Positions 25,117-35,022 of a stretch of 64,000 nucleotides of DNA are shown here, piece after piece. Each line of letters opens with the position of its first letter. The stretch's first letter is position 1. The stretch lies in the NCBI RefSeq assembly GCF_016909015.1, contig NZ_JAFBFA010000001.1:62001-126000 (forward strand). The letters are read 5' to 3'. Below the pieces are notes generated by a model that did no database searches, was not told the DNA's origin, and saw nothing but the letters and a program-made list of their open reading frames with translations. This DNA comes from Gracilibacillus alcaliphilus (GTDB taxonomy: Bacteria; Bacillota; Bacilli; Bacillales; Amphibacillaceae). The position numbers and the translations under genes were made by a program.

Positions 25117-26472
25117 GTGATAAAAAAACTGTTAATTGCGAACCGTGGTGAGATTGCCGTTCGAATTATTCGTTCAGCAAAAGAAATGGGAATCCGGACG
25201 GTAGCAGTTTATTCAGAAGCAGACAGCGAGGCACTCCATGTTCAATTAGCGGATGAGGCTTATTGTATAGGACCTAAATCAAGTTCAGACAGCTATTTGA
25301 ATTTTACTAATATTATGAGTGTTGCCACATTAACAGATACAGATGCCATTCATCCAGGTTATGGCTTTTTATCAGAAAATGCCGACTTTGCTGAAATTTG
25401 TGCAGCCTGTAATGTAACATTTGTTGGTCCGAGTGCTTACGCTATTCAGAAGATGGGAACGAAAGATGTTGCCAGAGAAACAATGAAAGAAGCTGGTGTA
25501 CCAGTAGTGCCGGGATCTAATGGGATTATTGAAAATCCGGAACAAGGTATGCGAGTGGCCCAAGAAATTGGCTACCCAGTTATTATTAAAGCAACCGCTG
25601 GTGGCGGCGGTAAAGGAATCCGGGTCGCGCGAACAGAAGAAGAGTTAATCAAAGGCATTCAAGTGACACAAAATGAAGCAGAAAAGGCATTTGGCAACCC
25701 GGGTGTATATCTGGAGAAATTCATTGAAGATTTCCGCCATGTGGAGATTCAAGTATTAGCAGATAATCATGGCAATGTAATCCATTTAGGAGAAAGAGAC
25801 TGTACGGTACAACGCCGTTTGCAGAAGCTGATTGAAGAAACTCCTTCACCTGCCATTGATGAAGCTACTCGTGACGAGATGGGACAGGCTGCTGTTCAGG
25901 CTGCAAAAGCCGTTGAATATTCTGGTGCAGGCACGATTGAATTTATTTATGATCAGACAGATAACAAGTTCTATTTTATGGAGATGAATACACGTATTCA
26001 AGTAGAGCATCCTGTTACAGAGATGGTCACAGGGATCGATTTGATTAAAGAGCAGTTAAAAATCGCTAATAATGAGGCGCTAAGTATCAAGCAAGAAGAT
26101 GTAAAATTTGATGGCTGGGCGATCGAGTGCCGAATTAATGCAGAGAACCCTGCCAAAGATTTTATGCCATCTCCAGGCAGAATTGAGATGTACTTACCGC
26201 CAGGCGGACTTGGTGTAAGAGTTGATTCTGCTGTTTATTCAGGATACCAAATTCCTCCATACTATGATTCGATGATTGCTAAACTGATTACATATGGCGC
26301 GACTAGAAAAGAAGCAGTTGATCGAATGAAACGAGCTCTCGATGAATTTATTGTGGAAGGTATACACACTACCATTCCCTTCCATCGGAGAATGATGGTA
26401 CATCCAGTGTTTGTAGATGGTGACTTTAATACGAGATTTTTAGAGAAATATAGTATAATGGAAGAAGAATAA
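25117..26472 (+). CDS. accC: Biotin carboxylase subunit of acetyl-CoA carboxylase
   Basis: A 451-residue ATP-grasp biotin carboxylase. It has the N-terminal [16 protein letters not shown] signature, the glycine-rich ATP loop [21 protein letters not shown], and [19 protein letters not shown] near residue 290. It carboxylates biotin on AccB using bicarbonate. GTG start with GGGGATG upstream; same operon as accB. Full length compared with B. subtilis (450). Confidence 0.97.
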   Translation: MIKKLLIANRGEIAVRIIRSAKEMGIRTVAVYSEADSEALHVQLADEAYCIGPKSSSDSYLNFTNIMSVATLTDTDAIHPGYGFLSENADFAEICAACNVTFVGPSAYAIQKMGTKDVARETMKEAGVPVVPGSNGIIENPEQGMRVAQEIGYPVIIKATAGGGGKGIRVARTEEELIKGIQVTQNEAEKAFGNPGVYLEKFIEDFRHVEIQVLADNHGNVIHLGERDCTVQRRLQKLIEETPSPAIDEATRDEMGQAAVQAAKAVEYSGAGTIEFIYDQTDNKFYFMEMNTRIQVEHPVTEMVTGIDLIKEQLKIANNEALSIKQEDVKFDGWAIECRINAENPAKDFMPSPGRIEMYLPPGGLGVRVDSAVYSGYQIPPYYDSMIAKLITYGATRKEAVDRMKRALDEFIVEGIHTTIPFHRRMMVHPVFVDGDFNTRFLEKYSIMEEE

Positions 26473-26497
26473 GCCACTCAAACAAGGAGGGATTCTC

Positions 26498-26902
26498 ATG
26501 TCAGAAGGTGCATTATTACGTGTTGGTGATATATCAACGCTGGGAAAAGTAGAGATTGCTCCTGAGGTGTTAGAGGTTATTGCCAGCATTGCTGCTGAGA
26601 AGGTTCCGGGTGTAGCAAGTATGAGAGGGAACTTTGCGTCGGATGTAGCCGAACGGTTAGGCAAAAAGACACATGGTAAAGGAATTAAGCTGGAATTATC
26701 AGAAAAAGCAGTAGATATAGAGGTATATATTGTTATTACTTTTGGTTACACGATACCAACGATTGCGAAACAGCTGCAAGAACACGTGAAACAAGCCATC
26801 GAGACCATGACGGGAATTCGCATATCACAAGTCAATGTACATGTGGTAGGGGTGAACACTATCCCTGCTGCTGAAGGACAGAAGGCTGAAGATACAGAGT
26901 GA
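26498..26902 (+). CDS. yqhY: Asp23/Gls24 family protein YqhY
   Basis: A 134-residue protein with IAPEVLEVIASIAAEKVPGV and the C-terminal TGIRISQVNVHVVGV typical of the Asp23/Gls24 family. In B. subtilis yqhY follows accBC, and its loss is linked to disturbed acetyl-CoA carboxylase control, so a link to lipid synthesis is reasonable. GGAGGG precedes ATG, and a terminator follows at 26955. Confidence 0.93.
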   Translation: MSEGALLRVGDISTLGKVEIAPEVLEVIASIAAEKVPGVASMRGNFASDVAERLGKKTHGKGIKLELSEKAVDIEVYIVITFGYTIPTIAKQLQEHVKQAIETMTGIRISQVNVHVVGVNTIPAAEGQKAEDTE

Positions 26903-26954
26903 GCGAAAGTATTCCCTTTATGCTGAAGCACAGGACAAAAACGAATAGATACTA

Positions 26955-26993
26955 CAAAAAGGGTGATCTATAAACATGGATCGCCCTTCTTTT
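26955..26993 (+). terminator. Terminator of the accBC-yqhY unit
   Basis: GGGTGATC / GATCGCCC stem followed by a T-rich run. Confidence 0.8.
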
Positions 26994-27109
26994 GTTGTAA
27001 ATTAGCTTCAATTCATACCACCATGAAAAATTAGACTTATCGTTTCATCTTGTCTCGATTTTCTATTTGCTTTGGGTGTATGTGAACAAGTGGTTAAGAT
27101 AAGGATAAA

Positions 27110-27214
27110 GTGAGAAGACAAATCAAAACAATCATTACGGTTTTTTTCATTGGATTAACAGGATTCGGTAGCAATCTGCTGCGTAACATGATATTATTTG
27201 ATGAGGAAGAATAG
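27110..27214 (+). CDS. Possible small membrane peptide upstream of nusB
   Basis: A 34-codon frame with GTG start, AAGGATAA 3 nt upstream, reading RRQIKTIITVFFIGLTGFGS then LLRNMILFDEEE. Basic start, hydrophobic middle and acidic end are reasonable for a single-span peptide. I know no homologue. It may be chance. Confidence 0.3.
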   Translation: MRRQIKTIITVFFIGLTGFGSNLLRNMILFDEEE

Positions 27215-27240
27215 ATCGTGATAAGGAGTAGGGAACGTTA

Positions 27241-27621
27241 ATGAAGCGAAGAACAGCACGTGAGAAGGCATTACAAATTTTATTTTCATTAGACTCGGAA
27301 GGTTATGATGTACAAGCTACAACGGAACATATTTTAGACGGTGAAGAATCGGACGCATTTTTACTTGCGATTGTAAAAGGTGTTGTTGATCATAAAAGTG
27401 AAATCGATGAGAAGATTAAATCACATTTAGAGAAATGGTCATTAGGAAGGATTGCAGCAGTAGAACGCACCTTACTGCGAATGGCTACTTATGAATTATT
27501 TTACTATAAAGATGCACCAGAGAGTGTTATTATAAACGAAGCGATTGAATTAGCGCATGTATTTGGTGATGATAAATCTGGTAAATTTATTAATGGTGTT
27601 TTATCGAAAATGATGAAATAG
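27241..27621 (+). CDS. nusB: Transcription antitermination factor NusB
   Basis: A 126-residue all-helical Nus[17 protein letters not shown] at the start, and the conserved [20 protein letters not shown] with KFINGVLSK near the end. It binds boxA RNA with NusE/S10 in rRNA antitermination. AAGGAG precedes ATG. folD follows after 11 nt. Confidence 0.96.
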   Translation: MKRRTAREKALQILFSLDSEGYDVQATTEHILDGEESDAFLLAIVKGVVDHKSEIDEKIKSHLEKWSLGRIAAVERTLLRMATYELFYYKDAPESVIINEAIELAHVFGDDKSGKFINGVLSKMMK

Positions 27622-27632
27622 GGGGAAGTCAA

Positions 27633-28490
27633 GTGACGGCAGAAGTTATTTATGGTAATGAACTTGCACAATCATTAAGAGATGAGATGAAAGAAGAAGT
27701 AAATGAATTAAGGTCAAAAGGCATCATACCTGGATTAACGGTTGTGTTAATTGGTGATGATCCAGCATCAAAATCTTATGTGAAAGGAAAACAGAAAGCT
27801 TCCGATTATGTAGGGGTAGCCTCGGAGTTAATTGAATTACCAGCTGAAACGACTCAGGAAGAATTACTAGGCTTAATCGATGAATTAAATACTAAAGATT
27901 CTGTCCATGGTATTTTAGTTCAGCTGCCTTTACCTGACCATATCGATGAACAACTCGTTATTGAGGCGATATCTCCTGATAAAGATGTCGATGGTTTTCA
28001 TCCTATCAGCATTGGGCGAATGATGACTGGTAAAGATACTTTTTATCCGTGTACACCATACGGAATTATAAAAATGCTGCAATCGAAACAAATTGAGATC
28101 GAGGGTAAGCATGCAGTCATTATTGGGCGAAGCAATATTGTTGGGAAACCGGTAGGACAATTACTGCTTGCGGAGAATGCTACGGTTACTTATTGTCATT
28201 CTCGTACGAAAGATATGGAAAAATTTATAGCTATGGCAGATATTTTGATTGTTGCAGTAGGCAAAGCGCATTTTGTCAATGGAGATCACATCAAAGAAGG
28301 TGCTGTGGTGATTGATGTCGGTGTCAACCGTATTGAAGACGGGTCCTTGACAGGTGATGTAGACTTTGACTCCGCGGCGGAGAAAGCAAGCTTCATTACC
28401 CCAGTGCCGAGGGGTGTTGGACCAATGACAATTACCATGCTTATGCACAATACGATCAAGTCGGCGAAAAAAGCAAATGGTCTCCTCTAA
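27633..28490 (+). CDS. folD: Bifunctional methylenetetrahydrofolate dehydrogenase/cyclohydrolase
   Basis: A 285-residue FolD. Catalytic Lys and Tyr lie in DPASKSYVKGKQKA, and KDVDGFHPISIGRM and IIGRSNIVGKPVGQLL (Rossmann NADP site) and the C-terminal ITPVPRGVGPMTITMLM are all present. It interconverts 5,10-methylene-THF and 10-formyl-THF. GTG start with GGGGGAAG upstream. Confidence 0.97.
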   Translation: MTAEVIYGNELAQSLRDEMKEEVNELRSKGIIPGLTVVLIGDDPASKSYVKGKQKASDYVGVASELIELPAETTQEELLGLIDELNTKDSVHGILVQLPLPDHIDEQLVIEAISPDKDVDGFHPISIGRMMTGKDTFYPCTPYGIIKMLQSKQIEIEGKHAVIIGRSNIVGKPVGQLLLAENATVTYCHSRTKDMEKFIAMADILIVAVGKAHFVNGDHIKEGAVVIDVGVNRIEDGSLTGDVDFDSAAEKASFITPVPRGVGPMTITMLMHNTIKSAKKANGLL

Positions 28491-28523
28491 AACAAGTACT
28501 GAATGAAATAATTTATATTAAAT

Positions 28524-28669
28524 AGGTTGTTCAAAAAGTCTGATCCACTGGTTGCATTTGGTGATTCGTCTAAATCCAATGATTCACATGAATCGACCAA
28601 ATTAGGAAGGCGGCTAAAGTTTTTCATGGGTAGCGACGTCTATTAGGACAGTTGGTATTGAACACACAC
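28524..28669 (+). repeat. Degenerate MITE-like copy
   Basis: Left end AATAGGTTGTTCAAAAAGTC matches the family. About 145 bp on, TATTGAACACACACTT recalls the right end. The interior is short and strongly diverged. It lies between folD and the terminator at 28678. Confidence 0.5.
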
Positions 28670-28677
28670 TTAAAGCT

Positions 28678-28710
28678 GAAGGTCATTCTTTAAACAGAAT
28701 GACCTTTTGT
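28678..28710 (+). terminator. Terminator after folD
   Basis: GGTCATTCT / AGAATGACC perfect stem followed by TTTTG. Confidence 0.8.
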
Positions 28711-28882
28711 TCCACGATAAAAAATATAGAAAGACCGGACGGGTACCAACTTAGCTGAGTAGTATAATACCAAGTGTATTTCTTGGCCGAGCACCAGTTA
28801 TCAGCTGTATGTGACGAATGAATAATTTATGGTGCTGTCTGATCCCAGTTGTACATGCGCAAATTACAGGCAAAGGAATGAG

Positions 28883-30247
28883 ATGGTGGAAGATCAATAT
28901 TTATCTGTTACGGCATTAACAAAATATATCAAGAAGAAGTTCGATGTAGATGAGCATTTAAATGAGCTTTGGTTAAGAGGAGAGATCTCCAATTTTAAAC
29001 ACCATTCCAGAGGTCATATGTATATGACGATCAAGGATGACCATGCCAATATCAGGGCGGTGATGTTTAACCGCCATAGCAGTGGGTTATCCTTTGTTCC
29101 AGAAAATGGTATGTCTGTCTTGATAAAGGGCTTTGTTAGTGTATTTGAATCACAAGGCCAGTATCAGCTATATATTCAAGAAATGCAGCCTGATGGGATT
29201 GGGGCATTTTATTTAGCGTTTGAACAATTAAAAGAAAAATTAGCAAAAGAAGGACTATTTGATCCCATACATAAACAAACATTGCCGAAATATCCTCAGC
29301 AAATCGCTGTGATAACTTCTCCTACTGGAGCTGCGATCAGGGACATTCTGACAACATTGGAAAGACGCTTTCCGATAGCAAGTGTATTAATTATTCCAGT
29401 GTTGGTACAAGGTAATCAAGCAGCTGCCTCCATTGTAGAAGGTATCCAAAAAGCAAATGACCTGCCAGAAGTGGATCTTATTATTACAGGTCGAGGAGGA
29501 GGCTCCTTAGAAGAGTTATGGAGTTTTAATGAAGAGGCGGTTGCACGAGCCATTTTTCAATCGAAGAAACCAGTTATATCTGCTGTTGGACATGAGACAG
29601 ACACAACTATCAGTGATATGGTTGCTGATCTTAGAGCACCGACACCTACAGCAGCAGCTGAATTAGCTGTTCCTTCCCAGCTGGATTTAATGGAGAAGGT
29701 GAAACAGATGGAGCAAGCATTGCTGCAGCAAGTGCATACAAAATTACGATTGGCAGACGATAAATTGAAGTTAATGGACAATGCTTATGTATTTAAGTAT
29801 CCAGAGCGGTTAATACTTGAGAAAGAACAGCAATTGGTCGATAATGTCGACAAACTGATAAAACAAATGCAAAGAACACTGCAAACAAAACGAGATTATT
29901 GGAAATTTATCGATACTCGTCTGAAACGCTTTGATCTCCTTAAACAAGTAAACCAGCAAAAAGAACGATTAGATCATCAATTAAAACAGCTGGATCGAGT
30001 ACTAAAGCAGCAACTAGAATGGAAAACAAATAAATTCAATGATCAATTGACACAATTGGATCTGTTGAATCCAATTCATACCATGAGAAGAGGATATGCG
30101 ATTGCTTATGATCAGCACAACCAGATTATTAAAAGCGTCTCCTCTGTCAAAGAAAAGGAAGCCATTACTGTTCAAATTTCAGATGGAGCGTTATCTGCCA
30201 TAGTAAAAGAAGTCAGAAAGGGTGAAGAAAATGAAGGGAAATTATGA
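28883..30247 (+). CDS. xseA: Exodeoxyribonuclease VII large subunit
   Basis: A 454-residue XseA. It has an N-terminal OB fold (YLSVTALTKYIKKKFD, LWLRGEISNFK), the catalytic region VITSPTGAAIRDI, ITGRGGGSLEELWSFNEE and SAVGHETD, then a long coiled-coil C-terminal region rich in Gln and Leu. Start ATG 28883 has AAAGGAATG just upstream; the frame is open 18 codons earlier without a ribosome site. The enzyme degrades single-stranded DNA together with XseB, whose gene overlaps. Confidence 0.95.
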   Translation: MVEDQYLSVTALTKYIKKKFDVDEHLNELWLRGEISNFKHHSRGHMYMTIKDDHANIRAVMFNRHSSGLSFVPENGMSVLIKGFVSVFESQGQYQLYIQEMQPDGIGAFYLAFEQLKEKLAKEGLFDPIHKQTLPKYPQQIAVITSPTGAAIRDILTTLERRFPIASVLIIPVLVQGNQAAASIVEGIQKANDLPEVDLIITGRGGGSLEELWSFNEEAVARAIFQSKKPVISAVGHETDTTISDMVADLRAPTPTAAAELAVPSQLDLMEKVKQMEQALLQQVHTKLRLADDKLKLMDNAYVFKYPERLILEKEQQLVDNVDKLIKQMQRTLQTKRDYWKFIDTRLKRFDLLKQVNQQKERLDHQLKQLDRVLKQQLEWKTNKFNDQLTQLDLLNPIHTMRRGYAIAYDQHNQIIKSVSSVKEKEAITVQISDGALSAIVKEVRKGEENEGKL

Positions 30248-30473
30248 CAAATTGTCCTTTGAAGAAGCATTGGAAAAGCTTGAAACAATTGTCAACAAAA
30301 TGGAGGAAGGAGAGGTACCTTTAGAGCAAGCGATGGAATACTATACAGAGGGTGCTAAATTATCTAAAATTTGTCATGATAAACTTACTAATGCCGAAAA
30401 GCAAATGAAAGAAATCCTACATAAAGATGAAAGCCGCGAATTGTTTCAGATTGAGGGACAGGAGGAGGAGTAG
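30231..30473 (+). CDS. xseB: Exodeoxyribonuclease VII small subunit
   Basis: An 80-residue XseB: LSFEEALEKLETIVNKMEEG and PLEQAMEYYTEGAKLSK form the two-helix hairpin that coats the XseA coiled coil. ATG 30231 has AAAGGG 8 nt upstream; GTG 30222 is too near that site. It overlaps the end of xseA by 17 nt. Confidence 0.94.
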   Translation: MKGNYDKLSFEEALEKLETIVNKMEEGEVPLEQAMEYYTEGAKLSKICHDKLTNAEKQMKEILHKDESRELFQIEGQEEE

Positions 30474-31358
30474 GTGAAGATAGCAATTAATCAATTATTG
30501 GAGACAGAACAACAAAAATTTACAGATGCATTAATAAGCTGTATTGAAACCTTTTCTGCTCCAGACCGTTTAAAGGAATCTGTTCTATACTCTATTAGGG
30601 CAGGAGGGAAACGAATTCGCCCTATTTTAATGAAGTTGATGTGCAAGGGTTTAAATGGGGATGAGGAACGAATTTATCCTGCAGCGATAGCGTTAGAAAT
30701 GGTTCATACGTATTCACTAATACACGACGATCTTCCCGCAATGGATGACGACGAATTCCGCAGGGGACAGTTGACTAATCATAAGAAATTCGATGAGGCA
30801 ACAGCCATTCTTGCAGGAGATGGATTGTTAGCTAATAGCTTTCAGCTGATCACTCAAGCAGAGTGCTATTCTGATCGGGAAAAGAGTTATATCGTATCCA
30901 TGTTAGCTCAAGCAAGCGGTTTGGAAGGAATGGTTGCAGGTCAATATTTAGATATGCAAGCTGAAAATCGTGAAATTTCTATCGCTGAATTGGAGCAAAT
31001 TCATCGTTTGAAAACAGGGAGACTGATTTCATTTGCTATCGAGGTCGGCGGATTTTTGGCAAAAGCATCTGTTGTTCAAATGCAGAAGATTAAGGTGTTT
31101 GGAGATTATGTAGGACTTATCTTCCAAATCCAGGATGATATTTTGGATGTAGAAGGAGATCAAGCAATAACAGGTAAACAAATCGGAAGTGACGCCGTAA
31201 ACGATAAAAGCACTTATACTAGCCTTCTTGGTCTGGAAGGGGCAAAACAGCATAAAGAACAATATGTATCCCAGGCTATGGAGGCATTAAGACAGCTAGA
31301 GTTGGAGCATAGTGATTTAGCTCGAGTTTGTCAATACATTAGTGAGCGTAATCAGTAA
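30474..31358 (+). CDS. ispA: Farnesyl diphosphate synthase (polyprenyl synthetase)
   Basis: A 294-residue trans-prenyltransferase. The first Asp-rich motif DDLPAMDDDEFRRG and the second QIQDDILDVEGD bind the Mg-diphosphate substrates. GGKRIRPIL and the GRLISFAIEVGG region are also conserved. It condenses IPP with DMAPP/GPP to FPP. GTG start directly abuts the xseB stop with AGGAGGAGGAG inside xseB. Dxs, which makes the precursor, lies downstream. Confidence 0.95.
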   Translation: MKIAINQLLETEQQKFTDALISCIETFSAPDRLKESVLYSIRAGGKRIRPILMKLMCKGLNGDEERIYPAAIALEMVHTYSLIHDDLPAMDDDEFRRGQLTNHKKFDEATAILAGDGLLANSFQLITQAECYSDREKSYIVSMLAQASGLEGMVAGQYLDMQAENREISIAELEQIHRLKTGRLISFAIEVGGFLAKASVVQMQKIKVFGDYVGLIFQIQDDILDVEGDQAITGKQIGSDAVNDKSTYTSLLGLEGAKQHKEQYVSQAMEALRQLELEHSDLARVCQYISERNQ

Positions 31359-31360
31359 TA

Positions 31361-31389
31361 TTGAGCAAGTATACGGATCATGTTATAAT
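31361..31389 (+). promoter_or_regulatory. Strong sigma-A promoter between ispA and dxs
   Basis: TTGAGC (31361-31366), a 17-nt spacer, then a perfect TATAAT (31384-31389). It drives the structured RNA region and whatever follows. Confidence 0.75.
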
Positions 31390-31395
31390 AGTGCA

Positions 31396-31561
31396 TGTTC
31401 TAAACTTGAACAGGATGTTTAAAAAGGATTATTATGTGGACGAAGTGGTAATCCGGTCCAGCTTATAGTGTGTTTAGAGGAAACAGCCAGACACTCGGTA
31501 CCTGTCTGGAACCTACTGAACTTAGGTCACAGTTTTAACCTTTTAGGTGACCATTCCACTT
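31396..31561 (+). ncRNA. Structured RNA region, candidate remnant of OLE RNA
   Basis: After the promoter comes about 165 nt with several perfect pairings: TGGAC/GTCCA (31437-31460), CCAGACA/TGTCTGG (31487-31509), GGTCAC/GTGACC (31525-31552), and a long-range AAGTGG/CCACTT (31443-31448 with 31556-31561). No ORF fits. In Bacillaceae that have it, OLE RNA (about 600 nt) is encoded between ispA and dxs just before oapA. The position, and the oapA-like pseudogene next to it, suggest a shortened relic. I cannot confirm homology to OLE by eye. Confidence 0.4.
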
Positions 31562-31915
31562 ATATAGGAACAGAAAACAACTAAAAAGATCAGTCAAATT
31601 TAGTTTCCGTATCGCCGTTATCACGTTTGTGTTAGCGGCTATTTTTTCAATTGTTTTTCCTAGCGGCTTAGTAAAGCAAGTCCATTGCAGGGTTATTGAT
31701 TGTTCGACATGCAGATCGGTTTACGAGTTTTTGTAATGATGTAATTGGCGGTATTTCTGGTATAATAAGTGGGTACCGCCTCTGCTATTGATGTATTACA
31801 ATTAGCAAACAGGGATCCTTTGCTTTTGTAGTTATTAATGTTACGGTTACTATTACAGTAGATGCTTTAACAACAGGGGGTAGAGCAATAGGTAAGTTCT
31901 TTGCCATTAAGAGGT
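31562..31915 (+). pseudogene. Decayed membrane protein gene, oapA-like
   Basis: Pieces in different frames read as one polytopic protein: KFSFRIAVITFVLAAIFSIV, then after a gap RHADRFTSFCNDVIGGISGI, ISG, TASAIDVLQLAN, and finally GSFAFVVINVTVTITVDALT plus TGGRAIGKFFAI. At least two frameshifts and an internal deletion are needed. Its end runs into the MITE at 31911. The ADRF-FCNDVIG-ISGI and GG-AIGK-FAI patterns resemble what I remember of the OLE-associated protein OapA, whose gene normally occupies this place. No start codon with a ribosome site is evident. Confidence 0.6.
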
Positions 31916-32063
31916 TCTTCAAAAAATCCAATAAAAATACGGCGCCGCCTTGAACTTAGTGCAGGCGTTATGACAGGACGTCATGGCTTTAGCCTGCCGA
32001 CGCACACGATGTTGCGAACTTAACCAATGATGGCCCGTTTTATCGAACTTTCTGAACACGCAC
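31911..32063 (+). repeat. MITE-like element, internally deleted copy
   Basis: About 153 bp. Left end GAGGTTCTTCAAAAAATCCA, right end TATCGAACTTTCTGAACACG. About half of the interior, including the ACTTCTAC/GTAGAAGT palindrome, is missing, while the CAGGC...GCCTG segment remains. It truncates the oapA-like pseudogene. Confidence 0.82.
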
Positions 32064-32187
32064 ATTAATTACTCAACAAAAATTATTTTTTGCTGATAAA
32101 ATCTTTGCATTTCTTGAGGAAAAACTTAAAATGAAAGTATTATCGATGAAATAACAAATTATGAAAAAAGATAGGGAGGATTCCTTT

Positions 32188-34086
32188 ATGGATCTAACCA
32201 AGATACAAAATCCAAGTTTCTTGAAAGAATTAACACCTGAACAATTAGAAGTATTAGCAGCAGAAATTCGTCAATTTTTGATTGAAAAGCTTTCGGTAAC
32301 GGGTGGCCATCTAGGGGCTAACCTAGGTGTGGTGGAATTGACACTGGCCTTGCACAAACATTTCAACAGTCCAACGGATAAGCTTTTATTTGACGTCGGT
32401 CACCAATCTTATATTCATAAAATATTGACGGGAAGAACAGATCAGTTTGATACGTTAAGACAATACAAAGGGTTATGCGGTTTTCCGAAAATGATAGAAA
32501 GCGAACATGATGTCTGGGAAACAGGACATAGTTCTACCTCTTTGTCTGCTGCGATGGGGATGGCCATTGCCCGTGATATGAAAAAAGAAGATCATGCTGT
32601 GATTCCAATCATTGGCGACGGTGCATTAACAGGCGGAATGGCACTAGAGGCTTTAAATCATATTGGACATGAGAAAAGAGATATAACCGTTATTCTGAAC
32701 GATAATGAGATGTCGATCGCTGGTAATGTAGGGGCACTGCACAATGCTCTAGGCAGAATGAGAAGTGCCGGTAAATATAAGCGTGTCAAAGATGAATTAG
32801 AACTCCTATTAAAAAAGATACCAGCTGTAGGTGGTAAGATCGCCCAGACGGCCGAGAGAATTAAGGATAGCATGAAATATTTTATGGTTCCAGGCATGTT
32901 GTTCGAAGAGTTCGGTTTTACCTATTTTGGTCCAGTTGATGGTCATGATTTTAAAAATTTAGAAGAAAATTTAAAATATGCCAGCAAAACGAAAGGTCCT
33001 GTTATTGTCCATGTGATTACCCAAAAAGGAAAAGGGTATAGTCCTGCTGAATTAGATGAGAAAGATAAATGGCACGGAGTAGGCCCATACAAAATTGATT
33101 CTGGTGAAAAAATCAAGCCTGTAGATGCAGCGCCAGCATGGAGCCAAGTGGTAAGTGATGCGTTAGAATTAGAAGCAGCTGATGATGACCGGATTGCTGT
33201 GATTACACCTGCAATGATTTTAGGTTCCAAATTAGAGAAATTCCAAGCAAGATTTCCTGACCGCTTACATGATGTGGGGATTGCCGAACAACATGCAGTT
33301 ACATTGTCTGCAGGTATGGCTACTCAAGGTATGAAACCTTTCTTGGCGATTTATTCCACCTTTTTACAAAGAGCGTATGACCAATTAGTACATGATGTGT
33401 GTCGTCAGAATTTAAATGTTGCATTTGGAATTGACCGTGCTGGATTAGTAGGGGCGGATGGAGAAACACATCAAGGGGTATTTGATATTGCCTTTTTGCG
33501 TCATTTACCAAACATGGTTCTTATGATGCCGAAAGATGAGAACGAATGCCAGCACATGGTTCATACGGCGATGGCATATAATGATGGTCCAATTGCCTTG
33601 CGTTTTCCACGAGGAAACGGATTAGGAGTAAAAATGGATGAAAAACGCGAATGTTTACCAATTGGTTCTTGGGAAGTATTAAAGCAGGGAACAGATGCTG
33701 TTATCTTAACGTTTGGTACTACGATAGGCATGGCCATGGAGGCAAGTGATTTGTTGAAGAAACAAGGCATTCATGTAGAGGTCGTCAATGCCAGATTTAT
33801 TAAACCATTGGATGAGAATTTGTTGCATGAGCGTATGGGTAGGCATTTACCAATTCTAACAGTGGAAGAAGCGGTACTTCAAGGCGGATTCGGAAGTGCT
33901 GTGTTAGAATTTGCTGAGGAACACGATTATAAGCCATCTATCCGTCGTATGGGGCTGCCTGATCGTTTTATTGAACATGGTAGTGTGAAAGAGTTACTAA
34001 ATGAAGTTCACCTAACAAAAGAACAAATCATCTTAGAAATGAAAGAACTTATTTCTGAGAGTAACGATAAGCAAAAAAGGGCATGA
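32188..34086 (+). CDS. dxs: 1-deoxy-D-xylulose-5-phosphate synthase
   Basis: A 632-residue ThDP enzyme. [20 protein letters not shown] and [16 protein letters not shown] are near the start, [15 protein letters not shown] binds ThDP-Mg, and the pyrimidine domain carries [17 protein letters not shown] and [19 protein letters not shown]. It makes DXP from pyruvate and glyceraldehyde-3-P, the first MEP-pathway step. Start ATG 32188 has AGGGAGGATT upstream; the ATG nine codons earlier does not. Confidence 0.97.
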   Translation: MDLTKIQNPSFLKELTPEQLEVLAAEIRQFLIEKLSVTGGHLGANLGVVELTLALHKHFNSPTDKLLFDVGHQSYIHKILTGRTDQFDTLRQYKGLCGFPKMIESEHDVWETGHSSTSLSAAMGMAIARDMKKEDHAVIPIIGDGALTGGMALEALNHIGHEKRDITVILNDNEMSIAGNVGALHNALGRMRSAGKYKRVKDELELLLKKIPAVGGKIAQTAERIKDSMKYFMVPGMLFEEFGFTYFGPVDGHDFKNLEENLKYASKTKGPVIVHVITQKGKGYSPAELDEKDKWHGVGPYKIDSGEKIKPVDAAPAWSQVVSDALELEAADDDRIAVITPAMILGSKLEKFQARFPDRLHDVGIAEQHAVTLSAGMATQGMKPFLAIYSTFLQRAYDQLVHDVCRQNLNVAFGIDRAGLVGADGETHQGVFDIAFLRHLPNMVLMMPKDENECQHMVHTAMAYNDGPIALRFPRGNGLGVKMDEKRECLPIGSWEVLKQGTDAVILTFGTTIGMAMEASDLLKKQGIHVEVVNARFIKPLDENLLHERMGRHLPILTVEEAVLQGGFGSAVLEFAEEHDYKPSIRRMGLPDRFIEHGSVKELLNEVHLTKEQIILEMKELISESNDKQKRA

Positions 34087-34092
34087 TGATAA

Positions 34093-34908
34093 ATGACTAA
34101 AAAACGTTTAGATCAGTTAATTGTCGATCGAGGACTGATCGATTCCAGAGAGAAAGCAAAAAGAACAATAATGGCTGGCCTTGTGTTTTCAGAAGGTCAG
34201 CGTCTGGATAAACCAGGCACAAAGGTAGTAGAAGACATACCATTAGAGATTAAAGGCAAAGTTATACCGTATGTTGGGCGGGGTGGCTTGAAATTAGAAC
34301 AAGCAATTAACTATTTTAAATTGGATTTACGAGGTCAAGTGATGGTAGATGTAGGTTCGTCTACTGGCGGTTTTACCGACTGTGCCCTGCAGCATGGTGT
34401 GAAACTAAGTTATGCTATAGATGTCGGTTACAATCAATTAGAATGGAAGTTGCGTAATGATCCAAGAGTTGTGGTCATGGAACGAACGAACTTTCGCCAT
34501 GTTACTCCAGACATGTTAACAGAGGAAGAACCTACCTTTGCTTCTGTGGATGTTTCTTTTATTTCCTTGAAACTTATCTTGCCTCCGTTATATCAACTAT
34601 TAACGGAGAATAGTATGGCTGTTATCCTGATTAAGCCTCAATTTGAGGCAGGCAGAGACCAAGTAGGCAAGAAAGGGATTGTAAGAGACCCAGACATCCA
34701 TCAACAAGTTATTGAGAAGATACTAATATTTGCGCAGGAAACAGGATTTCAAGTGACTGATGTGACCTACTCTCCTATAACAGGAGGAGATGGCAATATC
34801 GAATTTCTGGCATTACTTAAAAAAGCCGATCCGGAAATGGAACCTGAAGACATATCATTATTGGCTGGACAAGTGGTTGCTCAGGCCCATAAGGAGCTTA
34901 AACAATAA
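34093..34908 (+). CDS. yqxC: TlyA-family rRNA methyltransferase YqxC
   Basis: A 271-residue protein: an N-terminal S4 RNA-binding domain (KKRLDQLIVDRGLIDSREKA) and an FtsJ-type SAM methyltransferase domain with VDVGSSTGGFTDCALQHG, VDVSFISL and LIKPQFEAGR. TlyA enzymes 2'-O-methylate rRNA in other bacteria. It lies 6 nt after dxs and before argR/recN, as in B. subtilis. Confidence 0.93.
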   Translation: MTKKRLDQLIVDRGLIDSREKAKRTIMAGLVFSEGQRLDKPGTKVVEDIPLEIKGKVIPYVGRGGLKLEQAINYFKLDLRGQVMVDVGSSTGGFTDCALQHGVKLSYAIDVGYNQLEWKLRNDPRVVVMERTNFRHVTPDMLTEEEPTFASVDVSFISLKLILPPLYQLLTENSMAVILIKPQFEAGRDQVGKKGIVRDPDIHQQVIEKILIFAQETGFQVTDVTYSPITGGDGNIEFLALLKKADPEMEPEDISLLAGQVVAQAHKELKQ

Positions 34909-35022
34909 ATACGAAGTGCCATCAGTAATGTAATATTTAGTCTTCAGACAGGGTTGGGAGATCTTGTAAGTGGTTTGTACCGTCATAAAGTTGTCAATAC
35001 GCAAAGCTGGAGGAGCATGTAG

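Noticed and set aside
9549..32063. Possible CRISPR repeats
   Set aside because: The repeated units are hundreds of bases long, kilobases apart and in both orientations. There are no short evenly spaced repeats and no cas genes.
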